Shown here one piece after another: positions 11,501 to 26,500 of a stretch of 64,000 nt of DNA. The DNA is from Owenia fusiformis (taxonomy: Eukaryota; Annelida; Polychaeta; Sabellida; Oweniidae), in contig CAIIXF020000005.1 in NCBI GenBank assembly GCA_903813345.2, positions 8,127,375 to 8,191,374 of the forward strand, written 5' to 3'. The notes beneath the pieces are model-generated. The model had not been told where the DNA came from. It saw only the letters and a program-made list of their open reading frames with translations, and searched no databases. Both the position numbers and the translations under genes were made by a program. Position 1 is the first letter of the stretch, and every line of letters starts with the position of its first letter.

Positions 11501-14500
11501 CACTCTAAAAGCCAAACTTGTCTAGCAGCAACACTTCTGCCAAATTGAATTTTAACAAATAATATAAATACCATATTTCTATCCTTTTTTATCCCATTGA
11601 ATGAAGTTTGGAGGGATATAGGGAACACCTCAGTCCGTATGTACGTCCGTCCGTCTGTCGGGGCAATAACTCAAATACTGTTGGCCCAATTTCATAGTAA
11701 TTTAGGTACAATATGTAAAACTGTAATAGCAATATGTTTTATATGTAAAAAAATATATAGGACATTACTAAAGCTAGAAATGTAGATATTTAAGAAGCAC
11801 ATGGCAGCCATCTTGAAAAAAGGCTGCCTTTACTCACTATTTTACGATTTTTGCTGTAACTCAAAAGGTAGTGGAGAGATTTTGTTCATATTTGATATGT
11901 GAATACTATAAGCATGGCACACTGTCTAATGACACTTTTGGTAGAAGGTTGCCATTTAGAAAAATGGACGCCATTTTTGCTATATACTTTGTTTGTAAAA
12001 ATGCCAGCCATGGCTGTTCGATGGGATTTGCTACGCTTTGGCGTTGCTGTTGTTTAGTTTTAAACTTCTTAATTATATTGTAAAGAAAACCTGTTCTTTG
12101 TCATTTATGAACTGGTCTGATTCTTTCCCCATGTATTTGCTTTCAAGTCACCTGTGTTATGTGTGCTATCATGTCATCTTGATAGTGTTTCATGTGCTTT
12201 ACTTTCGCCTTGCCAAATTTATGTACTTTTATGGTATTTTATGGAATTTTATTAATTCATGTGCTTTCCTATCACCTTGACAGTATTTCATGTGCTTTCC
12301 TATCACATTGACAGTATTCCATGTGCTTTCCTATCACATTGTCAGTATTTCATGTGATTTCCTATCACATTGACAGTATTTCATGTGATTTCCTATCACA
12401 TTGACAGTATTTCACGTGCTTTGCTATCAGTGACAGTATTTCATGTGATTTCCTATCACATTGACAGTATTTCATGTGCTTTCCTATCACATTGACAGTA
12501 TTTCATGTAATTTCCTATCACATTGACAGTATTTCATATGCTTTCCTATCACATTGACAGTATTTCATGTGATTTCCTATCACATTGACAGCATTTCATG
12601 TGCTTTGCTATCAGTGACAGTATTTCATGTGGTTTCCTATCACATTGACAGTATTTCATGTGCTTTCCTATCACATTGGCAGCATTTCATGTGATTTCCT
12701 ATCACATTGACAGTATTTCATGTGCTTTGCTATCAGTGACAGTATTTCATGTGATTTCCTATCACATTGACAGTATTTCATGTGCTTTGCTTTCAGTGAC
12801 AGTATTTCATGTGCTTTTATGTCACCTTGACAGTGTTTCATGAGCTTTCCTATCACCTTGATAGTACTTCATGTGCTTTGCTTTCGGTGACAGTATTTCA
12901 TGTGCTTTCATGACCTCAGTATTAATTGCTTTCTTCAGGTAAAAGATGCTGGAAAGGAAATCACATCAGAGGATCAAACATCTGCCCATGTGGAATACAT
13001 AAACCGGTGCTTAAAAAAAGAATATGCTGAAGGAGACAGTAAGTTATGTATACTACATGTACATGTACATGTACATGTACATGAATTATCATTTTTATTA
13101 GTTATTCACACATAGCTAGGCATGCAAATCCAGGGCATGCCCTAAGCCAAATTTTCATTGTCAGGTTTTAAATTTCAGGTGGTCAGTGATAAAATTTGAC
13201 GGTCATTATGACTGGCACCACTCTAAAATCTATTGGTCATTGAGAAATCTAGCTAGTCAATGAAAAAGGCTCAATACATATCAATAAAACTCTGATAGTA
13301 AAATCCCCCTGTAGTTTTCGTTCATACGGTTAATGTGGCGTATGGATATATAGTATGAGTGATGAATTCAAACCGTAGAACTCTTTACAAAACTCTCGGC
13401 CGGAATATTTGAAAATTGAACTAGAAATTTACATTTCTGAGGCAATTTATTGCTGGAAAGGATCGCTTAGTACTCTTCTGAACCATTTTAAGAGCCATGT
13501 TTCACACCTAGTTAGCCGTAATAACACAGACCAATTTGCAAAGGGATTCATTATCATAGTTAAGTCGGAAATTGTGTTTGACCTCAGGCCAGATAGTATT
13601 TGCTACTTTCCGCTTTCCTTATTTGGAAATATTCAGATATTTTCGTGATACTGATTAATTAGGTATGCAGTTAACTCTTCAAACAAGAGGAAACCTAGAG
13701 ATTAATATGAGTAGTTTAAGATGGAAACAATTTACAAGGGCTAAATTCTGGCCTCAATACTTTTTTTTAACATATTATTTATTTCCTTCATAATCAAAAA
13801 TACACAAAATATCTACTACCAATCGCCATAGGCCGTCTAGGTAGTCAATACTGACACCTGGATAAAATAACAAGGCATTAACATGAAAAAATGTCACCAT
13901 CTGTTACACCTGCAGTTACAAAAGTGCTGCATATGTAACAAATTGTTACACTTTTGTAGGCATTTGCAATAACTTCCCTGGTGATGACATTTTTGTGATA
14001 TGGGCTCCTGTTTTACTATGCATGTAATATACCTTGATGCTTAATAATCTCATGGATAGGTTCTTGTGTTTAAATCCTTCACCAACATTACTTGATCTAA
14101 GGTTGAAGGCCTCTTTTGACTACTGTTAAACTGCATTGCTGTTTGCCCAGTCCAGATAAACCATAACTTGTTTTGTTTCAGATGAAGTTGTTTGCCCTGT
14201 CCAGATAAACCATAACTTGTTTTGTTTCAGATGAGCCTGTTTGTTTCTTTGAGTTTGTTGTGAACCCCCATTCATTTGGTCTGACTGTGGAAAACATCTT
14301 CCATCTATCTTTTCTTGTAAAGGTAAGAACTATAAGTTCATCAATTGAATATTATTTCTTAGAATGGTAATTATGGTTTACTCTGTTTTATAGATGGCAG
14401 CTTTAGGTAAATAATTTGCGAAATTAAAATTAGAGAAAGTTAGCAAACCTACATTGCTTAAGCAATGATAAGTTAATGTCTATAGGGTATTCAAAATCAT

Positions 14501-17500
14501 TAATTAATAATGATTAACAAATTAAGTTAATGATGTATGAACTCTGTGATATGTCATATCAATAATAAGGGCCCATTGAAATCTAGTCAGTTTAATTTAT
14601 TTTACTATTACCTCCAACTTACTTCTTATCACTTACAATTTTATTTTTCAGTTGATATAGCTTCTTGACAGTTTCTTTTTGAAAAAATTATTTTCTCTTC
14701 CTCAAAATAATAACCATGTTTATCCATAACTCTGTATTAGGACATGACTTTTAATTTAAATCCAATGAAAATTTGACAATAAACACATGTTGAGGGTTTA
14801 CTGACTTCATCGTGGTGTTTATCAGATGGAATTTAAATAATTCATTTCACAGTGATAATAAGCATATACATATTGTCTTACACACAGGCTGTCATTATCA
14901 GAAGCTTTCGATTAATTTACATTTTCTCAATCAATTGTCGTAACCATGACGTCATAGCCTAACAATAGACTTCGGAATTTCTATGTTCATCAAAGCATCT
15001 GGAAATGACCTCCAAGAGTCCAAGTTAATTATCCTAACAAACAAAATTCGATAGAGGTATAGTTTTCTAATTCATGTTTTTGAAAATACAAAATTGCTGC
15101 CGTATGCGAGGATTCACAATAATTATATCTCTTTAAAGTACTGAAATCAAAAGTAGTTTAAAGTAAAACATAAATATTGTATTTTTTCTGATTTGTGGCC
15201 TGGAAAATTCAAAACGGCTACTCAAAGCTTGTTGAAATTTTGAGATTTCACTGGTGTATGCCTTTTCATGTGAAAAAGTGTATATTTTACATTGTGACAT
15301 ATTTCAGATTATTTTTGCAATTCTGTGGAGTTGTCCCATCATTTAGAACATGAGCTCTTTGTAGGTAGATTGGAAATGAGAGTGCAGTGCTATTCCCTTT
15401 GGTCTGAGATCATCAAATAGAAAATAAATAGCCTTAATAGATACTCTACCTACAATTGTGTCTAGAGGATTATAAGATATCTACGAATTACTAGCTATCT
15501 GCAAAAATAGAAATAATTGTATCAAAAACAATGTTAAATTGATGCTGTGATAATTTATTGGCCTGTTTACCAAGTATGTTGATTGCACTTTCTGTACTAA
15601 GACGTGACATTATTAGCATCTCGATATTGTACAAGATGTAGAGATTGTGACTACTGTTTATTATGTCACTACCACAAGTGGTGACATATTGTTATAGTCT
15701 CCAAGTTTTTTCCCGATTGCGTTTGATGGTTGGTGTTTGGCATTCAGTGTCTGTAACAAATGGCAGTTGGTGACATTTTGCATGTTAATGCCTTGTTATT
15801 TTGTTGTTGTCTTGCTGATATATACGTAGGCAGCACAAGAAATATTGTCATCAAAATAGCAAGAGAATTGTTCATTCACTCACTGGCTAATTTACAAGGT
15901 GGTCATTTTGATTTTCAAGTGTGGTCATTTTCAATGTGCATCTTATTGATACAACACTTGTGGTAGAAAAGGCAATTTAAGCCCTTGTTATCCTTGTATT
16001 AATTAAACTGGTCAGACACTGTTGTTTTTCATGTTTAATCTGATTTTCGTGATGTCACATGATGAATGATAGTCTTATTAGGCTGGGCATCAAGCTGGAT
16101 AAAATCCCTTAATTTTCTTTTGAGAAATAAATGAAATAATTGTTTTGACATTCTCATAAAAGAATATTGATTTAAGTATAAATGGTAAATAAGGAGGAAA
16201 CATATCAATATGTCATTGTGCAAGAGAGGGGGGGGGTTGATAATGAGTACCACAATTGATTTATAACATTTTGTACCTTCAAGTTTTTAAAGAGAGGTTT
16301 TACACTGTACCTCAACAGACCGAAGATTATATCAGGGAACTGGTTTTGTAAACCGTACACATGTACCTCTTTGTTTTTTGCCCTTTCATATTATAGGCCT
16401 CGTGCTCTCCCCCCCCCCCCCTTCCCACACTTTAAGAGAGTACAAGAAACAAGGGCAACATGACATTTCATGAAGTGAATTTGAGTATTATTCAGTAATG
16501 AATAGTGAATCCAAATGATTCATCAAGAAGGTGTCTTAATCAGCTAGTCATAATGTTCTGAATGATTGAAAAACTGTGTGTGTCATTCCCAAAAAGTACA
16601 ACTCCACAGAGTAGCAAATCCCAAAACAAAAATGTGCTGAAATCATGGACTATTTCTAGCTTCCTCATTTGAGGAGGAAATATAAACAAGACAATATTTA
16701 TTTAATATACTATAATAAACACCTTTCATGCAGCCATTATGTATCAAGTTCAAAAACTGATCTGAAAATAATGAAAGGCAAACTAATGTTAGACATTATC
16801 CCATGATCAGAGCAATATCAAACGCTCTCACTGATTTAACAATAATCCTAGTTGTTTTAACAGTAGTAAATATGATTTCCAGAACATGTAAAGTTCATAT
16901 TTCTGTATTTCCAAGAATCGTTTATTGTTTTCTCATCCAACAGAGGATTTTTGAGGACGACATTTCTATTGACAATGGTTGTTCAACTGTCAGGATAATA
17001 AGTAGAATAGCTCTCAGAAGATATTGATATCATATCATCATTTAATTTTTATATTCCCCATTTCAAATCCCTCCAGGTGAATAATTACAGGGTGGGGCAA
17101 AAAACCACCCTCTTTCCAATATTCCTGATAAATTTTTATTTTTTAACAGACACACCAATAATGATATATCATTTTAAAGATAATTTAATTTGCAACAAAA
17201 TGATATATAATAGAACAATTTCCAACAACCCTGGCTTGAGATATAACCATTTATGTGACATGGGGGTCAAAAAACACCTTCTCAATTTTAATCAATTTTG
17301 TAAACATTTAGCCTTTTTCTACCAAATTTTACCACTCAGTTAAAACTTGCAACATTGTCACGAGACTTTCCTAACTGGATATTATACATTGTTTTCATTC
17401 ATTTTTTGAACGGTACATGCTTAAAATACATGTGTATGCTTATAAAACAAATTCATTTCTTCATCAACCTGTCCATTATATGGCTTAACAGGCCCACCTT

Positions 17501-20500
17501 CTGATTGGCTTATTCGCTTAAGATGCAAAAGCCATTGGCATAATTAATGGATCTCTGCAGAAGTACCATTCAACTCCTAATTATTCGTTCTTTCAGTTTG
17601 TCTACATCCCTGATAGGCTAGGGATCTTCATAGACCAACTGTTCTAAATGCTCCAAAGTATTATACATGTAATCAACAGGATAGACTATATGTCAGTAAG
17701 CAAGAAGAGTGACATTTGCGATAAAAGGCTACTCAAATCGAGCTGACATTTTTCTGAAAAGGTAGTGGTGTCATTCAGTGTTTCCAAAAAATGACCGACC
17801 CTGTTTTTGTTGAACCAGGAGCAAAAATATACTCTGAATATTATTGAAATGAGCTGTTAAAAAAGGAGTCCTCAAGGATATAATGAAAAATCACTGAAAA
17901 AATACAAAGACCCGAAGATAGAAGGGAATTGGAAGTGGAATCAAAGTAAATGGTTACATGCCACAGGAGTCCCATTTATACTTGTATACTTTCTGGACGG
18001 GAATGCATGCTCCTTTACATTATGTTACATTTTGAACTAGGCCTTATGAGTTTTAAATCAGATGTAAAACTTTGACAAAATCCCTATCCGTATAAGTAGT
18101 GTATTCTAATGCAGAACTTACCTGGGGTGATTGAAAGGTTTACTTTTCCTAAAATCCATTGTTGTAACAATGACATCAGAAATAACTTGTAGACTTTAAC
18201 TTTACTGTTTATGGATTACTGTAATTTTGTTAATTAAGAATTTTACTTTGACTTGTTAACTTACATGAATACAGGAATAGGACAATAACTTTACAAACTT
18301 CATCAATATGTCACCATCTCTACATGGTGACATAAAAAATTCTTCTAACTTTAGCACATATATTGTGGTATCATAGAGCCCAAAAATATACAACAAATTT
18401 CAGAAAGTCCAATTTAAACCCTGGTAGATGACTTCTCGACACTGGGTTTTCCTCAATGTTGCCCTTAGTAGTTGTCTTTGGAAATTCTGGATTGATCATC
18501 AGGTACTGGATGTCATTTGGACTTGTTAACCTTTGTGATTACCTTGTTTGCCCTGGAAATGTAAAGGATGGAAAGGCATATTTAGGACCTTTGTCAATAC
18601 ATTTCCTGCATTTATTTGTACACTTATCATTTCGTTCGAAAATAGTCATGTTTTTAATCAGTGGGGCAATTGTTAAGCTCATTACAGTAATGGTGTCCAG
18701 TGGCCTATTCCCATATTTGAACATAAAAAGAACATCCTATGATTTACTTGTGATCTGATTTTAATCCACTCGTGGATCGTGCCCTTTTCATACTTTATTC
18801 TGTACCAGAAAATAACATGTGCAGGATAGCAATTTTTCAAAAATGTTATTGTCCACGTGTACCATAAGTCAAGGAAATGTACATTTAGAATGTCACCCAG
18901 GAATGTCATTTGACTTTTTGGTGATTTTGAAGTCATGTCTGCATATCACAGTTCAAAATCAAGTGTAGTAATTTGACACCGTCTTCTTATTTGACTCAGT
19001 GACCTTTTATCGTTTCTCAAACATACATGTATTCTCTCAAAATCAGGAAATCAGGGTGATGACCAGGGAAATTTTGTAGGGAATTTCAGTCACGAAAAAC
19101 TGTGACAACTTACACTTGCTCCGAGTGTAATAGGTTAATGGAAATACTACTTACTAGTACTTTAGCTTTCGCAGTTGTTACACTTGTTGTTGTTGTTGTA
19201 ATAGGCCTATACTGCATGGTGATCTTGTAGTTGATGTCACTGAAAAAGAAATAAAGGGGTACAAAAAGGGGTGTGAACATTTAAGTTTGACATCGGCCAC
19301 TGTGTCGTGTGGAGAGTGTGATACAAAATTGACGATGCAGTGCGATTAATACTCTAAATTAATAGGATATTTAAAGTCTATATTGATTTCTGATCACCTT
19401 TAGGCCTAGATAGGCTACTTTGCAAAATGCATGTGAAACGTGTACTGATTTATTTTTTATTTTCCGTTCATTTATTCTAGCACTTCTGAAATACACATTT
19501 CAGAGGAATTGCTAGTCTAATGACTAATATGCTCCCACACGATCAGTCAGTCTACTGACATATGCCCTGCAGGCGCATGCACGACCAGCATACTAGCCAT
19601 TCACAATCAAAATCAGAACATCTGAATTAGGGTGAGACCATGACCTGATGACATGATGATGAGAAAATCAGAAATCAAAATTTCTTCAAGTTCATATTAA
19701 ATTGATTTTTCACCACTTCTGGCCTGAATAATGATTCAGCACAATCATAATCTACCATTCTACTCATTTCTACAATCAAGATGAAGTGAAATCCGGTTAT
19801 AAATACACAAATCAGACTTTAAAATGACAGAAATGTTAAAATTCGCTTACCCGTTCGGACCACACTTGAGAGCAATGGCGGATGCGTCGGTGACGTCACA
19901 TGACGACATTACCTTACACAATCGATTCGTAATCGCATCGTATGACGCCTTGATAGTTACCTTGACGATTTACCATATAAGGGAATAAAGGCGGTCTTTA
20001 GGTCACGTGAATGGCTTCAAGTGGGAATAAAGTACAAATCCCAGGCTACTTCGTGGGAGTCTTTGTAAAAAACAGCTGAAACAAATTTCATTTTCTGATA
20101 GGACAGTGCTCTTTCACACAGGTCCAATGCTACCCTGGAGTTTTTTGGAGATTCGAAATCTCTAGCTCAGACAAATGGCTTACTGGCAGTCCAGATGCCA
20201 ATAATGTTGATTAACATACCTAGGGGCATCTAGAACAGTTGGTCTATAAAAATACCTAGCCTATTAGGGATGTATAGGAACTAAAAGAAAGAATAACTAG
20301 CAGCTGAATGGTACTTCCGCATACATCCATCAAATGGATCCCGTGTCTTAACGAATAATCCAATCAGAAGGTGGGTCTATTGAGCCATATTTGGACAGAC
20401 TGAAGATGAAATAAATTTATTTTATAACCATACACATGTATATTCAGCATGCATGGTTCAAAAACTGAATGAAAACAATTTCTAATATCCAATTATGGAA

Positions 20501-23500
20501 GTCTCATGACAATGATGCAATTTTTAACTGAACAGTAAAAATTGGTAGAAATATTGTTTGCAAAATCGATGAAAATTGAGAAGGTGTTTTTTGACCCCCA
20601 TGTCACATAATTTGTTATATCTCTAGATAGGGTTGTTGATAATTATTCTTTCATATATCATCTTGTTACAAATTGAATTATCTTTAAAATGATATATTAT
20701 TGTTTGTAAGTTTGTTAAAAAATTAATATTTATCAGGAATATTGGCTAGGGGGGGTTGGTCCACCCTGTACATATTACATTTTCTAAAATACCCCCCAAT
20801 GAAAGCATGCTGTGGAGATACAAAGAACTCATCTGTTTGGGTGGCCATTTTAAATTTCACACATACAAAAACATGCATTGTAACAGAAAGGCGCTAATAT
20901 GTCAATCTCTGGAACATGTCTCGGTTGAATGATGATTGATTTCTTTGAAAAGACCCATCATGTCGGTGGCCTCATTTGAAACAGTTGTATCTGAGATTTG
21001 TACAGAAAAACTTGAGGTATACAGGGTGTCCCAGAAGTAATGATAATTATGCTCTTAAATTTTTATTTGACAAGGAAACAATATGAAATTCATACAAATT
21101 AAAGTTTAAGATATAAGCTTCATTTTGCTATATTACATTTATGAATTTATACAAAAATATTCCATGTATAGTTGCCATAGCAACATGTATGCGCGTTCTG
21201 CGGAGCAGTTTCCGTATATTATAAATGTTCAAACTTAGTTTAGAAAAGCAGTTATTCTGTGATAATGTTTCAAGCTTTTAAATCATTGTTATGGTAATTG
21301 TATACAGTTGCATGATGTCATAGTGGTTTAATATTATGTAATTTATCTCCTTGTGACAGGATTATCACTTTAATCTGATATCATGACATCACATGATGAT
21401 GTCATATAGGGTTTCACAAAAGTAAAAATCTTAGGAACACAACCTAGGAATTTCCAGGGAGGTGTACATTATGCCACCAACGTTGAGCAAAGATGAAAAA
21501 TTAAAGCAGAGAGCAGTCATAAAATTCCTTCAGAAGACGGGGTAAACCCAGTGACACTATAAAGGAGTTTAAACAAGCATATGGTGAGAGAAGACTGTCC
21601 AACCCCACTGTGTATAGGTGGCATAAATGGTTCGGTGACATTTGCGCCGCTTGGTTCAGTTGGCTCTGCAGGATATGTCCAACAGTGGTTTTGATCATGT
21701 CTTCCAATCCTGGCTGGAAAGGCACAGACAAATTGTCTCCAGCAAAGGACAGTATGTGGATAAGTGAATCAACAATGTACAATGCTCTTAAGGCATATCA
21801 GGAATGAAGTAGCAGCATTACAGTAGTGATGTGAACAGCAGGGAAACATATGAACATGAAATGTTTTTCAAAAATGTATGAAAAACACACAGCTGCTCCG
21901 CAGAACGCGCGTACATGTTGCTATGGCAACTATACATTGAATATAGTTGTGTAAAGTAATAAATGTAATATAGTAAAATGAAGCTAACATCTTGATCTTT
22001 AATTTGTGTGAATTTCATATTGTTTCCATATCAAATAAAAATTTTAGAGCATAATTATCATTACTTCTGGGACACCCTGTAAATGATGTATAAAGATATG
22101 TAAAAATTTATAATACCTGACATAATAATTTGCACTTGGTAAAACCCAAAACTTTGATTGAAATAAGAAACTAAGTTTTGCAAAAATCCTTGCCATTTTT
22201 GAAGTTGTTACTATTTTGAATTTTTTTTTTGCATATAATAATCCACTAATCTAGCATTTGAGTTATTGCCTGAACGCTTGCAGACTAACCAAACCAAACT
22301 CTGTCTTTTGGAATAATAAAGCTTTGGAAATTAAAAAGGTTAATGCCTTTTAATAATCTCTGTCCCCCAAGAGCAGAGATGAATCTTTTAAAGATCAAAG
22401 CACATTACTGATACTCCAGTAAAAACACGAAAAATAAATGAAAAAATTGCAATACTTATTAAACCTAGTGCAACAAATGCATATTGATGAGTTTAAAGAC
22501 ATATCAAAAATCTAGAAAAATCTAAGTAGTGGAAGACATGTAAAAATCACTATTTGTACCCCCTGGTCTTATTTTATGAGGGGATACTGTGAGAAGCATT
22601 TATATCTTCTGTTGGGTGCCTCCAATCACATTCAAATTTTCAGAGATTATGCATCCATATATACTTAGTTGTCATGAAAAGATTGATCTTGATTGGTCAA
22701 TTGGTTACCATGGCAACATAATTTAATTGCAAAATATTGTAAATATTAAGGATAAATCTACCGTTTCCCTTCAAACAGATCGTAGTTTGTCATTTTTAAT
22801 TTTTCAAAATGAACACAAAGTTGAGCGTAATACATATTGAAGGAGTTTACAACAAGATAACATGATAAATAGGTTAATAGGATGACATATTTGGTTCATG
22901 TTTGATAACTACTGCTCAATTTTCCACAAAGTGGGCGTGGCACTTTTTGTTATTACAATTCCAAATAATTTCATGTTGACAGAATCATATTTTCAAGGGT
23001 CATTAATACATATATAATTATCTGGAATGGTGAGTCCAAATATCTTTTGTCAATTGGTTGCCATAGTAACACAACATATTGTATGTGAATCGTGGGTAGA
23101 GGTCATTTCAGGCAATCCTTGTTAATCTTAATTGTTTATTACATTCATCCTTAAGAACTGTTTTAGTGTATGATCTTTTTTAACAAATACAGGTTTGGAT
23201 AATATTAATATGCGTTTGCTATGGTAACACAACTAATAATGCTGTTTCTTGAAATACTGCTCTGTTTGCTCGTCTGCCCGCCCATCTGTCTAAGCATTTT
23301 CTGACCTATTAATTAATCACAGATTGGTGTTATATGTGACAAAATGGTGATTCTTGACATCTTAGACTCAAGAGGATGTACCAACTTAGACCCTGTACGC
23401 TGTATCAGTCTTAGATTATGGATATTCTACCCATTGTAGACTTTGGAGGATGTAGCCATTAAACACAAGAGTCTACAACCTCTAAGACTCTAGAGGCTGT

Positions 23501-26500
23501 ACCATCTTATATCTATTTATTAATCACATATTAATGTTACATGTGGCAAAATTGTGATTCTTGACATCTTAGACTCTAGAAGATTTATCAACTTAGACTA
23601 TATAGGCTATATCGATCCTAGATTATGGATGCTGTACCCATTGTAGACTCTGGATGATGTACCCATTAAACACTAGAAGCTCTGGAGGCTATACCCATTG
23701 TAGACTCTTGGAGGCTGTACCCATTGTTAACTCTGCATCTGGAAGGTGTACCATCTTCTCTCGAAGGCTGTTCCCAGAACTCATCAAAGGTTCTGGAGGC
23801 TATACCATTTTTGACTCTGGAGGCTATACCCATTTAAGACTCTGGAGGCGATATCATCCTAGTCTCTAGGAGGCTGTATCCATTGTAGACTATGAGGGTC
23901 TACCATCCTAGGCTCTTGAAGGCTATACCATCTCAGACTCTTGTAGGTTGTACTATCTTAGACTCTTGGAGGCTGTACCTATATTTGACTCCTGACTTTC
24001 ATAGAAATCATAGACTATCGAGGCTGTACTATCTTTGGCCCTAGAGGCTGAATCCAAATTAAACTCTGAAGCTATACCATATTGGTCTCTGGAGGTTGAA
24101 TTCATATTATACTCTGGATGTTGTACCATATTATACTCTGTAGGCTGTATCAATTTTAGATTATAGAGGCTGGGTCATCTTAGACTCTTGGAATTGAAGG
24201 TTGTAGCCATCATAGAAGTAGATGTACCCATTAAACTCCTGAGGCCATATATTAGACTCTAATTGTTAATATTAGTCGTATTGTTAATATTAGTCTATAC
24301 CATTTTCAACTTTGGTGGCTGAACCATTTTAGGCTCTGAAGGCTGTACCATCTTAGAATCTGGAAACTAGTCCTATGTTATATCGAGAGGCTGTACCATC
24401 TAAGGGTTGGAGGCTGTACATGTTAGACTCTTGGAGGCTGTACTTATCATAGGCTCTGAATGCTATAGCAATCAAATGATCTGAAGGATCTACCATCTTG
24501 GACTCTGGAGACTGAACCCATGTTATATCTGGAAGCTGTACCATCTTAGACTCGTGGAAACTGTGCCTGTCTTAGCCTCTGGATGCTATAGCAATCATAG
24601 CCTCTGAAGCTGTATCATCTTAGACTCTGGAGACTGATTCCATGTTATATCTGGAGGCTGTACCATCTTAGACTCATGGAGGCTGTACCATCTTAGACTC
24701 ATGGAGGCTGTACCCATCCTAGGCTCTGAATGCTATAGCAATCATAGCCTCTGAAAGCTGTACCATCTTATACTCTGGAGACTGATCCCATGTTATATCT
24801 GGAGGCTGTACCATCTAAGGGTCTGGAGGCTATACCATCTTAGACTTATGGAGGCTGTACTGATTCTAGGCTCTGACTACTACAGCAATCTTAGATTCTG
24901 AATGTTATATCATCTTGGACTCTGGATGCTGAATACATATACTACTTGGGGCTGTATCATATTAGATTCTTGAGACTGCACTAATTTTATACTCTTGAGG
25001 CTGTACCATCTATATACTCTGGAGGCTGAACCAACTTAGGCTCTTCTGAACTATTCTATAGTCTCAGGTTCTACCATATTAGACTATTGGATGACATGTT
25101 CTTGGTATTGAAGGACACCATATACGCTGGGGGTTGAATCATATTCTATTATGAGATAAGTTTTTTCAGAACATATGCACTACACTATTTGCGTTTATTA
25201 TGCTCTGTGTTACTATGGCAACCCCTTGACCAATCATGTACAGACTCACCATATTAAAGAATAACATCCGTATCCATGAGCCCTAAAAATATAACTGTGA
25301 CTGATTTTGTAAAAATAACTGTTTTAGGACATTATCACTGAAAAGTGCCACGCCAACTTTTGAGTAGATAGAGAGGTAGTCACCTAATAGAATAGAGTTC
25401 AGGGTCAAAGATATCATATAATTTATCACATTTATCATGTTATCTTATTAAACCCTCCCCAAATATGTTTTTAGGGTAGTTTAATGTTCATTTTCAAATG
25501 ATTTGAAGAGTAATGGCAACATCTGTTATTATAAGAAGCTTCAGACTTACCTGAAATATTTAAGATTTTGAGTAATCAAATTGTGTTGCTATGGTAACCA
25601 ATTGACCAATTAATTTTAAAATTGTCGTGACAACTCACTATATATAGGCGCATGATACCTGACGATTTTATAGTGATTAGAGTTATGTAACAGAAATCAT
25701 TAATGATTATCATATTACCCCCTCATAAAATTATCCCAAGGGGTATAAATGGTGATTTTAAGGTTTTCCACTACTTAGATTTTTCTAGATTTTTGATATG
25801 TTGTTTTACTTACCAATGGCTATTGATTACACTAGGTTTACTCTGTGTTGCAATTTTTTCATTTATTTGTGAAAATTTACAACGATTTTACTGGAGTATG
25901 ATGTATTTCATGAAAGTGGAGAAATGTAATTTATTTTCCATATAGGAATTCTTAAGGGATGTTAAAAAGCTTTTATTTATTTTTATTACTTTCATGGGGA
26001 AAAGAACACCAGTATTTTGACGTGAATAAATTGATGTCATTGCCCATCATGGCACTGATATGAAGGTTGAAGAATGGAGATACTTAAAATAAGACAAAGA
26101 CCTCAATAATCAATTAACACATTTAAGATGTCGGTGAAAAGCATTTAGAACTCAAATAATATGTGTTACAGGATTAAAGATTCGTATAGTAAACTGTATT
26201 GTGTTATCTATGTTATATTATGAGGTTATATAATGGTTCTTTCTGTATATCGTGTTTATACTCATGTGAGTATATGATATATTCACAAGTGAGCGTAGCA
26301 AACGAGTGAATATATTATATTCTCACAAGAGTATAAAATGCACGATATACAGAATGAACCATTATATAATCTTATTATGCGACTTTAAGTTCAATTACAG
26401 TTGATTCGAACACAATCATAACATTAAAAACCATAAAAATATCCCATAGCCAACTCAATAATGCTGATGTTGATCTCGAACCATTTATGACGTTGCTTGA

